This document shows, one piece after another, positions 61,468 to 64,000 of a DNA stretch of 64,000 bases. Source of the stretch: Marinomonas alcarazii (GTDB lineage: Bacteria; Pseudomonadota; Gammaproteobacteria; Pseudomonadales; Marinomonadaceae); assembly GCF_003208215.1 (NCBI RefSeq), contig NZ_QKLW01000002.1, forward strand, positions 270,576-334,575, written 5' to 3'. Numbering within the stretch: the stretch's first letter is position 1; every line of letters starts with the position of its first letter. Position numbers and translations under genes: made by a program. Below the pieces are notes generated by a model, which saw only the letters and a program-made list of their open reading frames with translations, was not told the DNA's origin and made no database searches.

Positions 61468-61505
61468 AAAAAAAGCCCCATTTACCTGAGTAGACAAAAT
61501 GGGGC
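61468..61505 (-). terminator. terminator after small unknown gene
   Basis: On the minus strand GCCCCATTT pairs with AAATGGGGC across a 13-base loop, followed by a T7 run. Confidence 0.8.
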
Positions 61506-61527
61506 CAAGGTAGTCGTAGACCTACGA

Positions 61528-61788
61528 TCAATGACGGGTTTGATCTGGGTCGTTGGCTTCGCGCATTCGTTTGCGATGTTCGACAAATTCGTCACTCAGC
61601 ATGTAATCGCCCTGCTCGGTGTGAGCCAGTGCGCCGCGGTTGACGAGTGCGTCTAACGTTTTTGGCAATACCTTCTGGCGTCGCTCACCTTTGATAAAAT
61701 AATATTGTTCACCTAATTGGATCAATTTAAAACCAGATTCTAGGTACCCAACACATAAGTTTTGAGTTGGCGTTAACTTGAGTTTCAT
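61528..61788 (-). CDS. small hypothetical protein
   Basis: The 86-residue product starts at an ATG with a GAGG site 6 bases upstream and has its own terminator, so it is probably a real gene. It looks like a compact winged-helix-like fold (KTLDALVNRGALAHTEQGDY) with a charged tail (KRMREANDPDQTRH). I do not recognise the family. Confidence 0.6.
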   Translation of the reverse strand: MKLKLTPTQNLCVGYLESGFKLIQLGEQYYFIKGERRQKVLPKTLDALVNRGALAHTEQGDYMLSDEFVEHRKRMREANDPDQTRH

Positions 61789-61982
61789 TGCTCACCTCAC
61801 ATTGCCTGCCGTCTCTTAAATGTAAATCAGTTGATCATTTATCTTTCATATTAACTATAGACTATAGACACTTTTTTCAGGAAGGGTAATTTTCTACCTC
61901 CAAGATTACAAAATGATAAAAAAAGAAACCTTTCTAGTTATCTTTACCTTTAGCCTACTTCGCGGTTAAACGTTCGCAGAAA

Positions 61983-62018
61983 GCCAAAAAAAAGGGAAGG
62001 CATAAAGCCTTCCCTTTT
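61983..62018 (-). terminator. terminator after purU
   Basis: On the minus strand AAAAGGGAAGGC pairs with GCCTTCCCTTTT around a 5-base loop, followed by T residues. Confidence 0.85.
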
Positions 62019-62040
62019 CACAAACCTTGCAGTGGTTACT

Positions 62041-62901
62041 TTATTCAGCAAACACCACGGTTTTGTTTCCATGCACTAAAACACGGTCTTCCAAGTGGTA
62101 ACGCAGTCCACGTGACAGTACGAGTTTTTCGATGTCTTTACCAAGGCGAACCATGTCTTCTGCTGCGTGGCTGTGACGAACTCGAATCACGTCTTGCTCG
62201 ATAATCGGTCCAGCGTCCAAGTCAGCTGTCACATAATGACAAGTCGCACCAATCAGTTTCACACCACGAACAGCCGCTTGGTGGTAAGGTTTAGCACCAA
62301 TGAAAGATGGCAAGAAGCTGTGGTGAATGTTGATTACCTTGTAACGGTATTTCTCACACAGGTATTCAGGGAAGATCTGCATGTAGCGCGCCAATACAAT
62401 GGTGTCGGCACCAGACTGATCAATACAAGCTTCAATTTCTTGGAAGGCTGGCATTTTGTCTTCTTTCGGCACAGGAATGCAGTAGTAAGGGATTTTGTAC
62501 CATTCGACCATAGAACGAAGATCTTCATGGTTGGCAATCACACCAACGATTTCACAATTCAATTCGCCTGTGTGCCAGCGATGCATGATGTCGTTCAGGC
62601 AGTGAGACTCTTTCGTCGCCAACAAGATTACTTTAGGGCGATCTTCACTGTCTTTGACATACCAGCTCATGTCGAATTTTTCGGCAATCGGCGCAAATTC
62701 TGTGCGGAAGGTGTCAACATCAATATTTAGGCTTTCTGCATCAATGTCATGACGCATGAAGAACCATTTTTGCTCTAAATCTGTATGGTGACTCGCTTCG
62801 ATAATTGAGCCTTGGCGTTCGTTCAAAAACTCACTCACCGCCGCTACAATCCCCACTCTGTCGGGACAACTAATCACAAGTCGAAATGTTTTCTTTCTCA
62901 T
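62041..62901 (-). CDS. purU: formyltetrahydrofolate deformylase PurU
   Basis: From the ATG at 62901 the protein has 286 residues. An N-terminal ACT domain (about 1-80, RLVISCPDRVGIVAAVSEFL) precedes a formyltransferase-like hydrolase domain with the catalytic HHSFLPSFIGAKPYHQA. It hydrolyses 10-formyl-tetrahydrofolate to formate and THF for purine synthesis balance. The frame extends to 62940 by a TTG, but the start at 62901 fits the family. Confidence 0.95.
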   Translation of the reverse strand: MRKKTFRLVISCPDRVGIVAAVSEFLNERQGSIIEASHHTDLEQKWFFMRHDIDAESLNIDVDTFRTEFAPIAEKFDMSWYVKDSEDRPKVILLATKESHCLNDIMHRWHTGELNCEIVGVIANHEDLRSMVEWYKIPYYCIPVPKEDKMPAFQEIEACIDQSGADTIVLARYMQIFPEYLCEKYRYKVINIHHSFLPSFIGAKPYHQAAVRGVKLIGATCHYVTADLDAGPIIEQDVIRVRHSHAAEDMVRLGKDIEKLVLSRGLRYHLEDRVLVHGNKTVVFAE

Positions 62902-62941
62902 AGTAAAACTTATAAACCTTAAAAACTCTTTAAAAGTCAAA

Positions 62942-62974
62942 AAAGGCTAAACACGATGTTTAGCCTTAAAAAAA
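62942..62974 (-). terminator. terminator after rlmL
   Basis: On the minus strand AAGGCTAAAC pairs with GTTTAGCCTT around a 5-base loop with T residues following. Confidence 0.8.
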
Positions 62975-63013
62975 CGTCAGCGGATTATACCTAATTCGCT
63001 TACTTATTCTTAG

Positions 63014-64000
63014 TTACTTGTTCTTAATAATGTAACACTGGTGGATCTTGTCATTACGATCAAAATCTGGGTCCAGTGTTTCACGAGTGATGTTTTTCAC
63101 ATCGTATTCTTGCTCTAAGGATTCGTCCAACACAAAACGACGATAGTTATTAGAGAAGATAAGCTCGCCACCTCTTGCCAGTCTTGCCATTGCTAAGCGA
63201 ACCAGTTCGCCATGGTCGCGCTGAATGTCTAACACATCCGCCATTTTTTTCGAGTTCGAAAACGTCGGTGGATCCATGAAGATCAAGTCAAACTTATCGC
63301 GACTTTGTTTTAGCCATTCAATGCAGTCTGCACGCTCTACCTGATGATCACGATCTGAAAATTCATTCAATTCGATATTACGACGCGCCCATTCTGTGTA
63401 AGTGTTCGACATGTCGACACTCAATGAACTGCGCGCACCACCTTGCCCAGCATGAACCGACGCCGTCGCGGTGTAGCAGAACAGGTTTAAGAAACGAACG
63501 CCATTGGCTTTGTCTTGAATCAGTTTACGCACTGGGCGGTGATCTAGGAACAAGCCGGTATCCAAATAATCTTTTAGATTAACGATGAATTCACAACCGT
63601 ATTCTTCTACAATCATTTCGTGTTTCGTTTGATCGAATTTTTCGTATTGCTCTTTGCCTGTCTGTCTTTGGCGCTGTTTCAGAATCACATTGGCTTCTGA
63701 AATATTGAGCGCGGTTGGAATGGCGGACATGACTTCAAACAAACGCTGTTTGGCTTTTTCAGGGTCAACACTCTTTGGCGCTTGGTATTCTTGCACATGC
63801 GCCCAATCGCCATAAATATCAATTGCTACCGCGTATTCTGGCATGTCTGCATCGTAAACGCGGTAACACTGGATCTTGTTTTTTTCGACCCATTTCTTCA
63901 ATTTCTTGGCGTTCTTTTGCAGGCGGTTAGCGAACATTTGCGCGCCTGGGGTCATCACAGATTGCGCAACCACGTCTTCTTTGATGTTGCCAGCCAGCAA
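63014..64000 (-). CDS. rlmL: 23S rRNA methyltransferase RlmKL, C-terminal part
   Basis: This frame is cut by the window edge; 328 residues of the C-terminal part are seen. They match the RlmK half of the fused RlmKL enzyme: NRLQKNAKKLKKWVEKN, then DTGLFLDHRPVRKLI, the SAM-binding FLNLFCYTATASVHAG, and DLIFMDPPTFSNSKKM. The fused enzyme makes m7G2069 and m2G2445 in 23S rRNA. The N-terminal RlmL half must lie beyond the edge. Confidence 0.93.
   Translation of the reverse strand: MLAGNIKEDVVAQSVMTPGAQMFANRLQKNAKKLKKWVEKNKIQCYRVYDADMPEYAVAIDIYGDWAHVQEYQAPKSVDPEKAKQRLFEVMSAIPTALNISEANVILKQRQRQTGKEQYEKFDQTKHEMIVEEYGCEFIVNLKDYLDTGLFLDHRPVRKLIQDKANGVRFLNLFCYTATASVHAGQGGARSSLSVDMSNTYTEWARRNIELNEFSDRDHQVERADCIEWLKQSRDKFDLIFMDPPTFSNSKKMADVLDIQRDHGELVRLAMARLARGGELIFSNNYRRFVLDESLEQEYDVKNITRETLDPDFDRNDKIHQCYIIKNK

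Larger units (their letters stand above)
60503..61527. other. gene-free accessory region
   Basis: No convincing gene is seen in about one kilobase. It holds a 43-base hairpin at 60661-60703 (AAC-ATCgtTTCGC with its near complement, ending in GTTAAGT on the minus strand), a partial family A repeat at 60970-61000, a REP-like palindrome at 61043-61092, a full family A repeat at 61405-61449 and a terminator at 61468-61505. A minus-strand core-box match GTTAGAT is at 60565-60571. Confidence 0.5.

Noticed and set aside
59586..61527. Prophage remnant
   Set aside because: No phage structural, integrase or lysis gene is visible; the features fit cassette and REP-type DNA better.
62167..62730. 187-codon open frame on the plus strand opposite purU
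   Set aside because: It is antisense to a well-conserved gene and has no ribosome site or known family, so it is a shadow of purU codon usage.

Overview
This window looks like part of the chromosome of a marine gammaproteobacterium of the Oceanospirillales, most likely Marinomonas or a close relative. The basis is moderate GC, family content (mannose-isomerase-type AGE protein, TCT transport, DUF3010, DUF3549, YqcC, HopJ), and salt-adaptation genes. The genus is an inference from gene content; no rRNA or tRNA gene is present. Most genes are complete. The left edge cuts a giant surface adhesin and the right edge cuts rlmL.

Layout. 1-4 kb: N-terminus of a LapA-type adhesin (minus), then a SulP transporter and tandem-UspA protein. 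4-7 kb: the arsenate detoxification set arsR - GAPDH - arsJ. 7-9 kb: a ParE/RelE toxin with its antitoxin, and an NfeD-SPFH membrane pair. 9-16 kb: an AraC regulator, threonine aldolase, a GNAT/C39-peptidase fusion divergent from a RimK-like ATP-grasp ligase, and an MscS channel. 16-18.6 kb: a minus-strand cluster for a type-1 copper protein, a DUF3034 outer-membrane-like protein and a lipoprotein truncated globin, divergent from an AraC regulator. 18.6-25 kb: tripartite tricarboxylate transporter TctCBA with a TctDE two-component system whose kinase is translationally coupled to an extra periplasmic binding protein. 26-30 kb: a Tle1-like (DUF2235) lipase effector with a LysM module and a downstream lipoprotein that is a candidate immunity protein, with no secretion machinery nearby. 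32-34 kb: small accessory genes, repeats and a possible integron attC site. 35-39 kb: a glucosylglycerate synthesis and phosphorolysis cluster. 39-45 kb: a Fur-boxed siderophore-binding protein, SMR, ABC and MFS exporters, HopJ, and a HAD phosphatase. 45-51 kb: a candidate structured RNA, a 53-residue membrane protein, TyrR/ROK regulators, mannose isomerase, LysR. 51-59 kb: carbonic anhydrase, RlmA, a GGDEF/EAL protein, DUF1853/YqcC/DUF3549 genes, TetR/SDR. 59-61.5 kb: a decayed accessory island with a phd antitoxin, frameshifted relE, truncated BrnA-like ORF, a cassette-like gene ending in a strong attC-like palindrome, and REP-like repeats. 61.5-64 kb: a small unknown gene, purU and partial rlmL.

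The most interesting material is the GNAT-C39/RimK-like pair, the copper protein/DUF3034/globin cluster, the kinase-coupled binding protein, the orphan lipase effector, the two attC-like sites directly at stop codons, and an apparent three-way-junction RNA at 45.3-45.4 kb.
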